Shown in pieces: positions 1 to 8,711 of a DNA stretch of 43,810 nt. Both the position numbers and the translations under genes were made by a program. Source of the stretch: an uncultured Methanomicrobiales archaeon (lineage in GTDB: Archaea > Halobacteriota > Methanomicrobia > Methanomicrobiales > Methanospirillaceae); NCBI GenBank assembly GCA_903832665.1, contig CAILCG010000002.1, positions 1 to 43,810 on the forward strand, written 5' to 3'. The notes below the pieces were generated by a model. It was not told the DNA's origin, searched no databases, and saw only the letters and a list, made by a program, of their open reading frames with translations. Within the stretch, counting starts at the first letter, position 1. Each line of letters starts with the position of its first letter.

Positions 1-117
1 ACCTGATATTCCGGCTCGCTGATTTCTTTATTGTCTCCTTTCGATTTGACTTCACAATCAACAAAAGGAGACGCTGTACCTTAGATCTTTCGGTCGTCAG
101 TACATCTCTTTTGGACT

Positions 118-134
118 AGGTTTTCTACAGAGCA
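118..134. repeat. 17-bp repeat, inverted copy at the far end of the window
   Basis: The 17 bases AGGTTTTCTACAGAGCA recur exactly, on the other strand, at 43586-43602, where they encode the C-terminal VFYRA residues of a transposase. Here the plus strand reads VFYRA in the matching frame, preceded by a stop codon. The stretch 1-145 contains no intact gene. It may therefore hold the decayed 3' end of a second copy of the same insertion sequence in opposite orientation. A chance match of this length in 44 kb is unlikely but not excluded. Confidence 0.4.
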
Positions 135-145
135 GAAATTTCCTC

Positions 146-877
146 TCACAGGCTTCCCACTAAATTTCTGAGGAACGCCTTTCCTTCTTCGCTCGTAAAC
201 AGCGGAAGATCTTTATCAACAGTAACGGCGCTCCGTTCCGCAACAACCGTTTCTTGCGTGATCGGGTTGTATCCCTCTTTTTCAGTAAGTTTTTTGTACA
301 CCAGCACGCCACGGCGTTGCCATGCCGGTGTCAGGGCCAGGTTAAAACCCCGCACATGCATCATATCGTGCAGTTCCTTGGAGGGCAGACCCTTGAGATG
401 CTCGGCGGCTTTCTTCCCGTTCATGCCTTCCTCGATCAGCACCTGCTGGCAGCAGCCGTTGATGTGATTACGCCATGCCTCGTTCTGGCGGTTCGCAAGA
501 TACTCCATGGCAAAAGCCGGCGTAGCCGGAATCACCCGGGCATCGAACGACAGCAGCGTGGTCCCTCCCAGTGCAAGAGTGAGCGAGCTTGCGGCAAACG
601 AAGCCGCCACGGAATCGATCTTCTCGACCCGGCCGCTGAACGGGAGCTGGGTGAAATACAGGCTGATCTCATCGGAGAAGGTGAACGCAAAATCGGGATT
701 CAGGCCACTCTCCGCCATGAGCGATGTGCAGACGGTGATCATCGAAGTATTAAAGAAATCATCAAAGGGTTTTTCGAGGCCCAGCGTTTCTGTCAGGCGG
801 TGGAATGCCCGCCCGTCAAGCCGGACAAGAATCGGGGGAATGGTGGTAAGATTTGAAAAGAGTTCCCGGTTTTCCAT
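146..877 (-). CDS. thg1: tRNA(His) guanylyltransferase family protein (Thg1/TLP)
   Basis: A 243-residue protein of the Thg1/Thg1-like family, which adds nucleotides to tRNA 5' ends in the reverse (3'-to-5') direction, placing G-1 on tRNA-His or repairing truncated tRNAs. The family signature LDGRAFHRLTE is at residues 20-30 with metal-binding Asp21. The second metal motif SDE is at 68-70. Length is normal for archaeal members. The start ATG at 877 has no obvious ribosome binding site, but an AT-rich TATA-like stretch lies about 27 bases upstream (near 903), which fits a leaderless transcript. It stands alone on the minus strand, with the PRC-barrel gene upstream in the same direction. Archaeal members often act as repair enzymes rather than strict G-1 transferases, so the exact activity is not settled by sequence. 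Confidence 0.9.
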   Translation of the reverse strand: MENRELFSNLTTIPPILVRLDGRAFHRLTETLGLEKPFDDFFNTSMITVCTSLMAESGLNPDFAFTFSDEISLYFTQLPFSGRVEKIDSVAASFAASSLTLALGGTTLLSFDARVIPATPAFAMEYLANRQNEAWRNHINGCCQQVLIEEGMNGKKAAEHLKGLPSKELHDMMHVRGFNLALTPAWQRRGVLVYKKLTEKEGYNPITQETVVAERSAVTVDKDLPLFTSEEGKAFLRNLVGSL

Positions 878-943
878 AAGATGACCGTGACAGATGAGAT
901 AAAATATGGGGTGCGGACGTATCCGCGGTTTTTTATCAGTTCG

Positions 944-1210
944 TTACTCGTCGCCGCTACCTGAGCCGGAGAATGCTCCCTGCAGGTGGCGGATAAGGAC
1001 AATATCGTCGATAGCGCTGATGATGCGGTACGGTATCTTGAGTCCCTTGGAGTTCCTGAGATCAAAGAGCTCTTCGTTGACCTTGCCAACTACGATACTT
1101 TCTATCTTCTTATTATCCACATCGATGACGACATCCTCGACTTCGCCGACAAACATGCCCTTATCGGTATAGATCTGGAGTCCGAACAAATCGGTAATCT
1201 GATTTTCCAT
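944..1210 (-). CDS. PRC-barrel domain protein
   Basis: An 88-residue protein made almost entirely of one PRC-barrel: GLQIYTDKGMFVGEVEDVVID at the N-terminus, then a turn and a second beta-rich half ending near residue 75, followed by a flexible GSGSGDE tail. Small stand-alone PRC-barrels are common in euryarchaeal methanogens. They resemble the RNA-processing protein RimM C-terminal domain and photosynthetic reaction centre H subunit, but their archaeal role is unknown. It is divergent from the site-2 protease gene, and both starts flank the same palindromic TATA element at 1225-1232. Confidence in the fold is high; the function is not assigned. Confidence 0.8.
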   Translation of the reverse strand: MENQITDLFGLQIYTDKGMFVGEVEDVVIDVDNKKIESIVVGKVNEELFDLRNSKGLKIPYRIISAIDDIVLIRHLQGAFSGSGSGDE

Positions 1211-1224
1211 CGTTATCAGAGAAA

Positions 1225-1232
1225 GTATATAC
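1225..1232. promoter_or_regulatory. Shared palindromic TATA element of a divergent gene pair
   Basis: The perfect palindrome GTATATAC sits between the PRC-barrel start (1210, minus) and the site-2 protease start (1261, plus). Its distance to the protease ATG (about 30 bases) fits a leaderless archaeal transcript. The distance to the PRC start is shorter (about 18 bases), so that gene may use a slightly displaced box. Symmetry would allow TBP binding in both directions. Confidence 0.5.
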
Positions 1233-1260
1233 TTAAGAGTTAAAAAGATAATCCTTTCAT

Positions 1261-2415
1261 ATGGACGGATCAGTCAGGATTGGCCGCTTATTCAGGATTC
1301 CGATCCTGATCCATTATACCTTTCTCATAGTCATTCCCCTCTTTGCCTGGATTATCGGCAGCGAGATCAAGGACACCGCCGGGTTAATCGGGAAGCTCTT
1401 CGCGGTTACCATCGATACCTCCGTTATCACCAGCGGCTACATGCCATGGATCCTGGGAGTCGTTGTCGCCCTCGGGCTCTTTGCCGGGGTGCTTATCCAT
1501 GAGCTGGCCCATTCAATTGTCGCCCTGCATAAAGGGATCGCGATCAACAATATCACGCTGATGATCTTCGGGGGCATCGCGGAGATGGAAGAAGGGACAC
1601 CTGACCCCAAAGTCGAGCTCCCGATGGCTCTCGTGGGACCCGTTGCAAGTCTTTTTGTCGGGATCATCTGCTGTGTGCTCGTCTACACGGCACCATCCGT
1701 GACACCGGACCCGGGAATGCAGGGCGTCTGGATCTTTGCCTTTGGCTACCTGGGCATGCTCAATATCATCCTGTGTGCCTTTAACCTGATACCGGCCTTT
1801 CCCATGGACGGGGGCAGGGTGCTCCGGGCATGGCTCGCAACAAGGATGCCCCTCCACCGGGCCACGAAGATCGCTGCTGATATCGGAAAAGGGTTTGCTA
1901 TACTTTTTGCCATAGTTGCGATTATACCAATGTTTTATAATCCCAATTTTTTTAATCCCATGTTGCTGCTCATCGCGCTCTTCATCTATATCGGTGCCAA
2001 CACGGAATCCTCTGCAGTGAAGTACAGCCATCTCCTGCAGAATGTGACCGTGGGCGACATGATGAGCACCCCGGTGATCACGGTTCCATCGACCATGCCG
2101 TTGAGCACCGTAATCAGCATGATGTACACCAGCAAGCATCTCGGTTTTCCGGTTGTTGAGCGCGATACCCTGGTCGGCATGGTCACCCTTGCCGATGTGA
2201 ACCGTAACTCCTCCATTGACCGGGAGGCGATGCAGGTGCGCGATATTATGACCCGGGATCTGGTGACCCTTCCCCCGGAAGCACCCGTGATCGATGCGCT
2301 CCGGATCATGTCGGCACAGGATTTCGGCAGGATACCCGTTGTGCAGGACGGCAAGATTCTCGGGATCGTGACCCGGACAGATATCCTGAAAGTAGCGGAA
2401 TTAAAACAGGTCTAG
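1261..2415 (+). CDS. Site-2 protease (M50) with tandem CBS domains
   Basis: A 384-residue integral membrane zinc protease of the S2P/SpoIVFB type that cleaves substrates within the membrane. The catalytic HELAH motif is at residues 80-84 and the third zinc ligand region NLIPAFPMDGGR at about 175-186 (Asp183). Five to six hydrophobic segments span residues 15-240. Two CBS domains follow (about 262-320 and 323-382), which usually bind adenine nucleotides and gate the protease. This order (M50 then CBS pair) is a well-known bacterial and archaeal architecture. Start ATG at 1261 has an upstream TATA and no clear ribosome site, suggesting a leaderless mRNA. It converges on the truncated permease gene, and the reading frames overlap at 2306-2415. 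The substrate is not evident from the neighbours. Confidence 0.93.
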   Translation: MDGSVRIGRLFRIPILIHYTFLIVIPLFAWIIGSEIKDTAGLIGKLFAVTIDTSVITSGYMPWILGVVVALGLFAGVLIHELAHSIVALHKGIAINNITLMIFGGIAEMEEGTPDPKVELPMALVGPVASLFVGIICCVLVYTAPSVTPDPGMQGVWIFAFGYLGMLNIILCAFNLIPAFPMDGGRVLRAWLATRMPLHRATKIAADIGKGFAILFAIVAIIPMFYNPNFFNPMLLLIALFIYIGANTESSAVKYSHLLQNVTVGDMMSTPVITVPSTMPLSTVISMMYTSKHLGFPVVERDTLVGMVTLADVNRNSSIDREAMQVRDIMTRDLVTLPPEAPVIDALRIMSAQDFGRIPVVQDGKILGIVTRTDILKVAELKQV

Positions 2416-3676
2416 AACCGGAGATACCGGAATTGCCATTCCGTCTCTGTTTTTTTGCCGGGCTGTGCAGTTGCGTGACAATTCCTGATTTTGCCACGGT
2501 ATAGGTTAATCGAGGGTGAGATCTCACCTTTTTTCCAGGCGGTATGAGTCCCCACCAGAGCGAACCGGAAAAGCCCGGACGAAGCAGTTCGCGGCTCAGG
2601 GCAAGTGAGAGGGGAATCCCGATACCGACCACGCAGGCAACGATGAGGAGCGAGTCCCCGATCTCGTGCGCAGAGAACGCAAGGGTTGAAGTGAACTTTG
2701 CCAGAGATCCCAGCGAGAACGAGAGGCCGAGGATGATGATCACCAGCTGGAGTCCGACCAGGAGCAGTGCCCCCTCCTGCAGCACCTTCAGATATCCCGG
2801 AAAGACAGGCGGGTTCTCCCATACCCCGAGCGTCCAGCCGGGAGTCTGTGCGAGACGACGGATCCCTGAACGGCATGCGGTCAACACCGTGATGGTAATG
2901 AGAAGAAGGGGAAGAGCCGAGACAAGGGCTGCACCGGCACTGCCGGTTGCACTGTACACCGAGAAGATGTCGAGGGCATATGTATCACTCCCGAAAAGGG
3001 AGGGCACGGAATAATCGGTGCACGAGAGGACAAAGATGAACCCGGACGCCGCAAGCAGCGTGGGGGCCGCGAGGGGCAGGATGATCGTGCGCAGAACTTC
3101 ACCATCTGGGCGCACCATGCGGGCAGCCTCGATCAGGTTCCGGTCCACTGAGGCAAGACCAATGTATGAGAGGAGGATGGCGATGGGGAGCAGGGCCATG
3201 AACTGGACCCAGAAACTGACAAGCCAGCCGGTTACCGGAAGGGGTGCAGCACCGAGAACAGAGAGCCACTGGTTGAAGAGGGCGATTGCCGATGACCAGG
3301 TCAGGGCGTGAATATAGGGAGGGATAGGGGCAAGGGCGAGGACCAGCAGGAGGACACCCAACGCGACCGTCCTGCTCCTGCGCCAGAGTGCCGTTGCAAC
3401 CAGCACCCCGGCACCGATCCCGGCAGCGGCAACTGCTGCGGCAAGGCCTAGACTCTGGAGAAGAAGCATGAATCGCCGTTCCGTCACGAGCCCGGCAAGG
3501 GCTGACAGCCCTTTGCCGGACAGGGCCAGGCGTCCCAGCTCCGTGAGGAGCCCGGCAAGCGGGCCGAAGATGATGATGATGATGGAGACGAAGAGGAGAA
3601 GAGCATACCCAATGGCAGACGGCGTGACGCGGTTCCACACCCGTCCGGGGATCAAAGTGCTGCTCTCCATACGCAT
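2306..3676 (-). pseudogene. Truncated iron(III)-type ABC transporter permease
   Basis: The reading frame encodes the first half of a FbpB/ThiP-like double permease: hydrophobic segments from about 3640 to 2900 with an EAA loop (IEAARMVRPDGEVLRTIILP). It then enters the second permease domain and, after the first helix of that repeat (LSLALSREL, near 2580), turns into unrelated basic sequence ending inside the convergent protease gene. Full-length members have roughly 500-550 residues with a second EAA loop, which is absent here. Translation starts at ATG 3676 or 3670; 3676 overlaps the stop of the binding-protein gene. No ATPase gene follows. The 3' half of the permease and the ATPase were probably lost by deletion next to the protease gene. 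The encoded stump is unlikely to transport. Confidence 0.75.
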
Positions 3677-4716
3677 CAACGAACAAAGATCTCGGTGAGA
3701 TCGGTCTTGGTCGCCTGTACCCCGTCATAGATGTCCTGGTAGTTGACCGACATCGGCTTGATCGCCATGCCGCCCAGGCAGGGTACCCGGGCAGTAACGT
3801 TCCTGCTCGGGATCTGGATCCAGCCGGATGTTACCAGGTCGTTCTCGGTGTTCCGGTCAAGGAGAGAATCGATGAAGATTTTGCCTTCTGCCGTATGGGG
3901 GGAACCCGCAATGAGTGCAACCGTGTCAGGGATCCCCAAGATCCCCATCTGCCCCTCGCCCTGGTCCGGCACCACGAGGGCCACGTGTCCGCCATTTGCA
4001 ATCGCACCGCACGCATCGTCCGTATCCGTCAGCCCGAAATCGAGTTGTCCCAAGACGACGAGATCTTTTACCACGGAGTTGCCATCGACCACCCGGACGC
4101 CCCGTTCGGAGAGGTTGCTATAGAACGCGTGGGCCTTCTCCTTGCCGAGGAAACTGTAGAGGGCGGCTGCCTGCGTCGCAGTTGTCCCGAACATCGGGTA
4201 CGCGATACCTATGGACTTCCCAGGATAGCGGGGGTCCAGCATATCGTTGAGGGTGCGGGGATAATCTGCGGGTTTCATGCGATCGGTGTTCACAATAAAG
4301 ACCCGTCCCCGGCCACCGACTCCGGTCCAGTAACCGTCTGCATCATGGTACTGGGCGGGGATATCAGTGCCGGAGGGGGACGAATAACGGGCCAGGGCAC
4401 TCTGGTTTTTCAGGAGAATCATCTGGCTGAACTCGCCCGCCCAGAAGACATCGGCCCGGGGATTACCCTTCTCCGCGATCAGGCGGTTGACAAGCCCGGT
4501 TGTCTTGGTGGCTTCCACATCGTACACGGGAAGGACCGTGATACCGGTCCGATTTTCAAAATCGCGGAATACCGGCTCCGAGTAGACCTGGTCGACTGAG
4601 GTATAGACGACCACGGTCTTTTTCTGGGCTTTGGGGAGTATGACCAGCACTGCGATGAGGATGACGGCAAGCACGGCAATTACTGCCAGGATCTGGAGAG
4701 CGCGGGTCTTATTCAT
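3676..4716 (-). CDS. Iron(III)-type ABC transporter substrate-binding protein
   Basis: A 346-residue extracellular solute-binding protein of the Fe3+/FutA-FbpA-like group. An N-terminal membrane anchor (residues about 5-27) is followed by the mature start VVVYTSVDQVYSEPVFRDFE, the usual beginning of ferric-binding proteins. It continues with RADVFWAGEFSQ and the hinge segment GRGRVFIVNTDRM. I chose the ATG at 4716 because a GAGG ribosome site lies about 9 bases upstream; an earlier ATG-like codon at 4755 lacks one. The downstream permease start overlaps its stop codon, so the two formed one operon. The permease is truncated and no ATPase is present, so this protein may be orphaned. Ligand assignment (ferric iron versus other anions or thiamine) is by family resemblance. 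Confidence 0.85.
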   Translation of the reverse strand: MNKTRALQILAVIAVLAVILIAVLVILPKAQKKTVVVYTSVDQVYSEPVFRDFENRTGITVLPVYDVEATKTTGLVNRLIAEKGNPRADVFWAGEFSQMILLKNQSALARYSSPSGTDIPAQYHDADGYWTGVGGRGRVFIVNTDRMKPADYPRTLNDMLDPRYPGKSIGIAYPMFGTTATQAAALYSFLGKEKAHAFYSNLSERGVRVVDGNSVVKDLVVLGQLDFGLTDTDDACGAIANGGHVALVVPDQGEGQMGILGIPDTVALIAGSPHTAEGKIFIDSLLDRNTENDLVTSGWIQIPSRNVTARVPCLGGMAIKPMSVNYQDIYDGVQATKTDLTEIFVR

Positions 4717-4733
4717 GCAAAAGTCCTCAGAGA

Positions 4734-4768
4734 GATGATAGTCAACTCTCATCATCCGTTTTTAAAAA
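4734..4768 (-). promoter_or_regulatory. Promoter and possible operator of the iron ABC genes
   Basis: Upstream of the binding-protein start is the AT-rich palindrome TTTTTAAAAA (4759-4768), a candidate TATA element. Immediately downstream is an inverted repeat GATGAT...ATCATC (4734-4756), lying between the TATA box and the start codon. That position would allow repression by an iron-sensing regulator such as a DtxR-type protein. The regulator assignment is speculation. Confidence 0.3.
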
Positions 4769-4879
4769 TCATCCCATTTTATTTCCGGCAAAGGTTTTGC
4801 CCTGAATAAAAAATGGCTGAACAGAATATGAACGATGTAAAGAAAAAAGAAAGCCGGGTTTAACCCGTCTCGTTACCCC

Positions 4880-6532
4880 TCAACTGATATCAAAGGAGAT
4901 AACCGGATCGATTGCAGAGCTTCCCGCCACCTTGCGGTATGCTTCGAGGTCCCTGAAAGGCCACTTTGCGATCACCGCCGCAACTTTTTTCTTCCCGATA
5001 CCGGGCAGCCACCTCATGGCAGAGGCGGGAAGCGAATTGATCCGTACCGGAGCGGGCAATGCCGTGATTGACCGCATGCCCCAGTCCACCACCACCGCAT
5101 CGGTCACGGTATTCCGTGGGAGATCGAGCGGGAGCCCCACCAGGATCGGGTAGGATCCCAGCTGCCGGCCGAATGACAAGGCCCCGCTCACTTCAACCCG
5201 CACATCGCGGAGCACCGTGCCAATCGGGTACACCCGCTGGAGCATCGGGAGATCGATCGTGTTCCGGACAAATTCCTTGAACGCCTTGAACCGCTGCTCG
5301 TTCTGCCCGAGCGTATTGTTCGTGTACACGGGCGTGCCCTCAAAGGGCATCACCTGCCGGATATTTACCCGCCGGACGGAGAGCCCGGCATCCCGCACCC
5401 TGAGGAGGAACTGCTCATTCAGCTCATAGGTCCGCACGGTCTCCCCCGCAAGCCCGCAGACAAAGTTGAGGCCCGGGAGGAGCTTGGGCACATTGTCCCA
5501 CCGCATCCCCCCTTCCTCGTTGACGATCTCTATAGCCCGGAATACTTCATCGGGCTGCGCCTTGAGATTGTTCACAGCGATCACCGCCGGGTCCGCAGTC
5601 TCCATGCCAAACGCAGCCACATCCCCCGGGGTATGGTGGCGGATGATAGCCCGGAGCGCCTCGCGGGCGGCATCCTCGTGGCGGGCGATCGTGGCCGGGT
5701 TCGTATTGTCGATATGGAGCGTTTTGAGCCCGGGGGCTGCGGTGCGGATTGATGAGAAGAGGTCTTCGAGCAGGTCCGGCCGGGGGGCCGGGTACTCGCC
5801 CGCTCCCGCACCATAGGCAAGAATATCCGGCTGCCGTCCCACCCGGAAGTGACGGGCACCACTGGCATACAGGGCAGTAACCTCCGCTGCGATGGCCGCA
5901 ATACCGCGGTACCTGGGCTGGCCGTAGAAGGGCTCGGTGCAGAACGAGCAGCCGCCGGTTGCCCCGTGGGCACAGCCCCGGGCGGTCTCCAGCTCGCACA
6001 TCACGAACGGGTAGTCGGGGTGCTGTGCGATGATCGGGCTGCCCGCAATGCTCCAGGGGTCCGTGCGGGCGTAGTCAAGCGGCCCCGCGGGTTCATTCCC
6101 GCCAAGATAATTGTCCAGTGCAATCGCCGGCTCCCCGGTGAGCAGGGCATCGAACCCGCTGATCACCTGCCGGATCGCCTTCTGCCCACCCCCTGCCGCG
6201 TACCCAAACCCGATCGGGCCGCCGATCAGCTTCTTCGGGCCGCGTACCATGTGGCCCACCTGCTGGATCTCGGTGAGAGTTGCCGGCGTACCGCCAAGAT
6301 ATTTGCCCGGCACCGTGACTCCCGCGATCATGACGAGCAGGTCTGCCCGGTTCAGTTCGACCGTCCGCATCGGAGCGAGGCGGAGCTGGTCGATGGTAAG
6401 ATACTCCACCGAATAGCCATGGGCGAGGAGTGCCCCGGCGACCGTGCGGATATACGGCGAAACGTACGGGGGCACGCCAAGACAGGCAGGCTCGTCTACG
6501 TACCCGTCCAGGATAACGGCAACCGGGCTCAT
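4880..6532 (-). CDS. Radical SAM protein with C-terminal helix-hairpin-helix
   Basis: A 550-residue radical SAM protein. The N-terminal part (1-170) looks like a B12-binding-type Rossmann region without a clear cobalamin motif. The cluster cysteines are C187, C195 and C198 in RGCAHGATGGCSFCTEP, a C-x7-C-x2-C spacing rather than the canonical C-x3-C-x2-C. The barrel follows to about residue 430 and a helix-hairpin-helix motif, LPGIGKKKVAAVIAKWPF, lies near 512-530, suggesting contact with nucleic acid. It is a recognisable archaeal family of unknown substrate. The start ATG overlaps the stop of the mptE-like gene by four bases (6529-6532), so it is translationally coupled as third gene of the 8608-4880 operon. 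The reaction is not assigned. Confidence 0.85.
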   Translation of the reverse strand: MSPVAVILDGYVDEPACLGVPPYVSPYIRTVAGALLAHGYSVEYLTIDQLRLAPMRTVELNRADLLVMIAGVTVPGKYLGGTPATLTEIQQVGHMVRGPKKLIGGPIGFGYAAGGGQKAIRQVISGFDALLTGEPAIALDNYLGGNEPAGPLDYARTDPWSIAGSPIIAQHPDYPFVMCELETARGCAHGATGGCSFCTEPFYGQPRYRGIAAIAAEVTALYASGARHFRVGRQPDILAYGAGAGEYPAPRPDLLEDLFSSIRTAAPGLKTLHIDNTNPATIARHEDAAREALRAIIRHHTPGDVAAFGMETADPAVIAVNNLKAQPDEVFRAIEIVNEEGGMRWDNVPKLLPGLNFVCGLAGETVRTYELNEQFLLRVRDAGLSVRRVNIRQVMPFEGTPVYTNNTLGQNEQRFKAFKEFVRNTIDLPMLQRVYPIGTVLRDVRVEVSGALSFGRQLGSYPILVGLPLDLPRNTVTDAVVVDWGMRSITALPAPVRINSLPASAMRWLPGIGKKKVAAVIAKWPFRDLEAYRKVAGSSAIDPVISFDIS

Positions 6533-7149
6533 ACGGTGTGACCGATCAGGGCGAGAAGTTTCCGGGCCCAGATGAGTTTTCCGCGCTTGACCGGAACAAC
6601 TGCCGTGTCATCGAGATCGAAACCGATGAGCGTAATCCCTGCTGCCCCGAGTTCGTCAGCGGTAAAGACAGCCCGGTCCCCGTCAGAAAATCCGCCAAAG
6701 TTGTGGACATGGGGAAGCGGGGTGCTCTGGGTGGTCCCGACCACCGGGCCGGTGAACTGCGGTACCCAGTGCTTCAGCAGAGCCGTGTTATCGCCATGCG
6801 CATGCACGACCACGATCGTCCCCTCCTTATTCAGCTCAAGGAGCCGGTCGCTCGCACCATCGAGATCGGTAAAGACGGCATCCGGGTAGATCCCGTGGGC
6901 ATCGAGCACATCGGATGCTGCATCGGCGGCAAAGACGACCCCGTTGATCTTCTCCAGCTCGTCTTTGAGACACGGTGCATTCCCGCAGACCGTGACCGGT
7001 TTATCGTAGGCCAGGGATGCCAGGGAGAGGAGGTTGTCGCGGGGCAGGAGCGAGGCGAGCAGCCGGGCTGCCTCCTCGTCTGCGGCCCGGTCGAACGCGA
7101 AGTACTCAAGGATCTCGCAATAGTGCGGTTCCCAGTCCTTAAACTGCAT
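6529..7149 (-). CDS. mptE: 6-hydroxymethyl-7,8-dihydropterin pyrophosphokinase, MptE-like
   Basis: A 206-residue DUF115 protein resembling the archaeal 6-HMDP kinase MptE, which activates the pterin precursor with diphosphate during tetrahydromethanopterin synthesis. Visible family features are the VCGNAPCLKDELEKI loop, the acidic segment YPDAVFTDLDG, VVHAHGDN, and GITLIGFDLDD near the C-terminus. The start at ATG 7149 is preferred because upstream in-frame sequence is the antisense-like tail of the previous gene; it overlaps the DHH gene end (7139) by 11 bases. Its own stop overlaps the radical SAM start. It sits in the same window as the fused beta-RFAP synthase at 31519, another enzyme of the pathway, but not in the same operon. 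Confidence 0.88.
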   Translation of the reverse strand: MQFKDWEPHYCEILEYFAFDRAADEEAARLLASLLPRDNLLSLASLAYDKPVTVCGNAPCLKDELEKINGVVFAADAASDVLDAHGIYPDAVFTDLDGASDRLLELNKEGTIVVVHAHGDNTALLKHWVPQFTGPVVGTTQSTPLPHVHNFGGFSDGDRAVFTADELGAAGITLIGFDLDDTAVVPVKRGKLIWARKLLALIGHTV

Positions 7150-8608
7150 TCTTCCGGTCCTCGTTCTCCAGGCCAACGAGATTCTTGAACTTCTCAAGAA
7201 TCGGTTCGATGACGAGTTTTAACAGTTCTTCCTTGTTCTCCACCTTGTTAAAGAAGTGGAGCGGGAGGGCTGCTGCCGCCATGTTCGGGTGGCCCCCGGC
7301 ATCGCCCATCTCCCCGAATGCCTCCGAGAGGGCATTGCCGATGTGCAGCCGGATGTCGCGGTTGCGGGCCGAGATCACGATCGCGTTGTCGGTAATACCA
7401 TAGACAAGCGCCGTGTTCACCCCTTCGAGCGTGATGAGGATGTCGGCTGCCTGCGGAAGTGCATCGCGATTCATCACAAAGCCGACATTGGAGAAGAGGT
7501 ACCCGCTCTGGATCTTCCGCTCCTGGATCGCCTTGCCGATCACATCGAGAGTCTCCTGCGACATGGATGGCGACATGATCTTGTCGAGCAGGTCCGCATC
7601 CGTGAGCGGCAGCAGGAAACCGGCATAGTTGAGATCCTGCGGGGTCACGTTGCGCTTGAACTCCTTGGTGTCCGTGCGGATACCGTAGAGCAGGGCGGTC
7701 GCGACCCGCTTGTCGACCGGCACATCGAGTTCCTGTAAATACTGGGTGAGGATGCTTGCCGTTGCCCCGACCCCCGGCCGGATATCGACAAAGGTGCTCT
7801 GGGTGGCGACATGCTTGCCATCCTTGTGGTGGTCGATGACGATGTTGATCTTCGTCTGGGGGGGGATATCGTTGTTGGCGCCGGGGCCTGAACAGTCCAC
7901 GAGCGCTAAGAAGTTGCACTGCTGCATTGCTTCTGCGGTCAGGTGCTCCATCTTGATGTCGAGCAGGTTGACAAAGGTGCGGTTCTCCTGATGGCCGATA
8001 TTGCCTTCGTAGAAGATCCGCGTGGTGAGGGTTTTTGGATTGGCCCGTTTGGCAATCTCCGCGAGTGCCAGTGCTGAGGAGATTGCATCGGGATCCGGGT
8101 TCTTGTGGGTGATGATGCCCAGGCAGCCCTCCCAGCCTGCGAGGAGGGTGAAGAGCCGCTGGGAGATCCGGCTGGAGTGCTGTTTCTTGATCTGGAGAAT
8201 TGCCGAGCGGGCAACGACTTCCTGCGGGTAGAGAACGAACTCGGCCCCGGCTGCGGTGAGCTTCTGGCTGTTGACCGGGTCGACCGAGCGAGCAACGACC
8301 TGGACTGCGGGGTACCGGTTCTTGATGGTGAGGACTGCCGCGAGGTTTGCATCCCCATCACCTGTCATGACAAACGCTATCTCGAACGGGGGAAGGCCCA
8401 CCAGCATATCGGACGAGGTGATGTCGCGCTGGTACGCATCATATTTCTGGTCGCGGAGATGACGTACCCGGGAGTCGTCCTTGTCCACGACCATCACGCG
8501 CTCCTGCTCTTTCAAGAGCTCCACGATAATGTTGTAACCGTTCGTGCCGCAGCCGAAAATACAGTATTTTGTCGGTCCCGGCTGCTCAAACGGGGCTGGT
8601 TCAGGCAT
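7139..8608 (-). CDS. TrkA-N (RCK) plus DHH/DHHA1 phosphoesterase
   Basis: A 489-residue cytosolic protein in two parts. Residues 14-140 form an RCK/TrkA-N nucleotide-binding Rossmann fold (CIFGCGTNGYN at 16-26, acidic VVDKDD at 40-45). Residues 160-470 form a DHH phosphoesterase: HKNPDPDAISSAL (168-180), Asp238 in LVDCSG, and DHHKDG (259-264), followed by a DHHA1 part. All metal-binding residues are present. DHH proteins of this layout hydrolyse short nucleotides or cyclic dinucleotides; the RCK part suggests ligand gating. It is first gene of a three-gene overlapping operon. The start ATG at 8608 lacks a ribosome site, and a TTAATA box about 30 bases upstream suggests a leaderless transcript. 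The natural substrate is not deducible here. Confidence 0.9.
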   Translation of the reverse strand: MPEPAPFEQPGPTKYCIFGCGTNGYNIIVELLKEQERVMVVDKDDSRVRHLRDQKYDAYQRDITSSDMLVGLPPFEIAFVMTGDGDANLAAVLTIKNRYPAVQVVARSVDPVNSQKLTAAGAEFVLYPQEVVARSAILQIKKQHSSRISQRLFTLLAGWEGCLGIITHKNPDPDAISSALALAEIAKRANPKTLTTRIFYEGNIGHQENRTFVNLLDIKMEHLTAEAMQQCNFLALVDCSGPGANNDIPPQTKINIVIDHHKDGKHVATQSTFVDIRPGVGATASILTQYLQELDVPVDKRVATALLYGIRTDTKEFKRNVTPQDLNYAGFLLPLTDADLLDKIMSPSMSQETLDVIGKAIQERKIQSGYLFSNVGFVMNRDALPQAADILITLEGVNTALVYGITDNAIVISARNRDIRLHIGNALSEAFGEMGDAGGHPNMAAAALPLHFFNKVENKEELLKLVIEPILEKFKNLVGLENEDRKNAV

Positions 8609-8711
8609 GTAACAGAAGATGTACTATTCTAGGGTATTAAGGGATTCTTTGGCATGAGTACCCAAAACCTTTATTCGGCATTATCGACCACTTAATTAGG
8701 TCTAACAGGCT

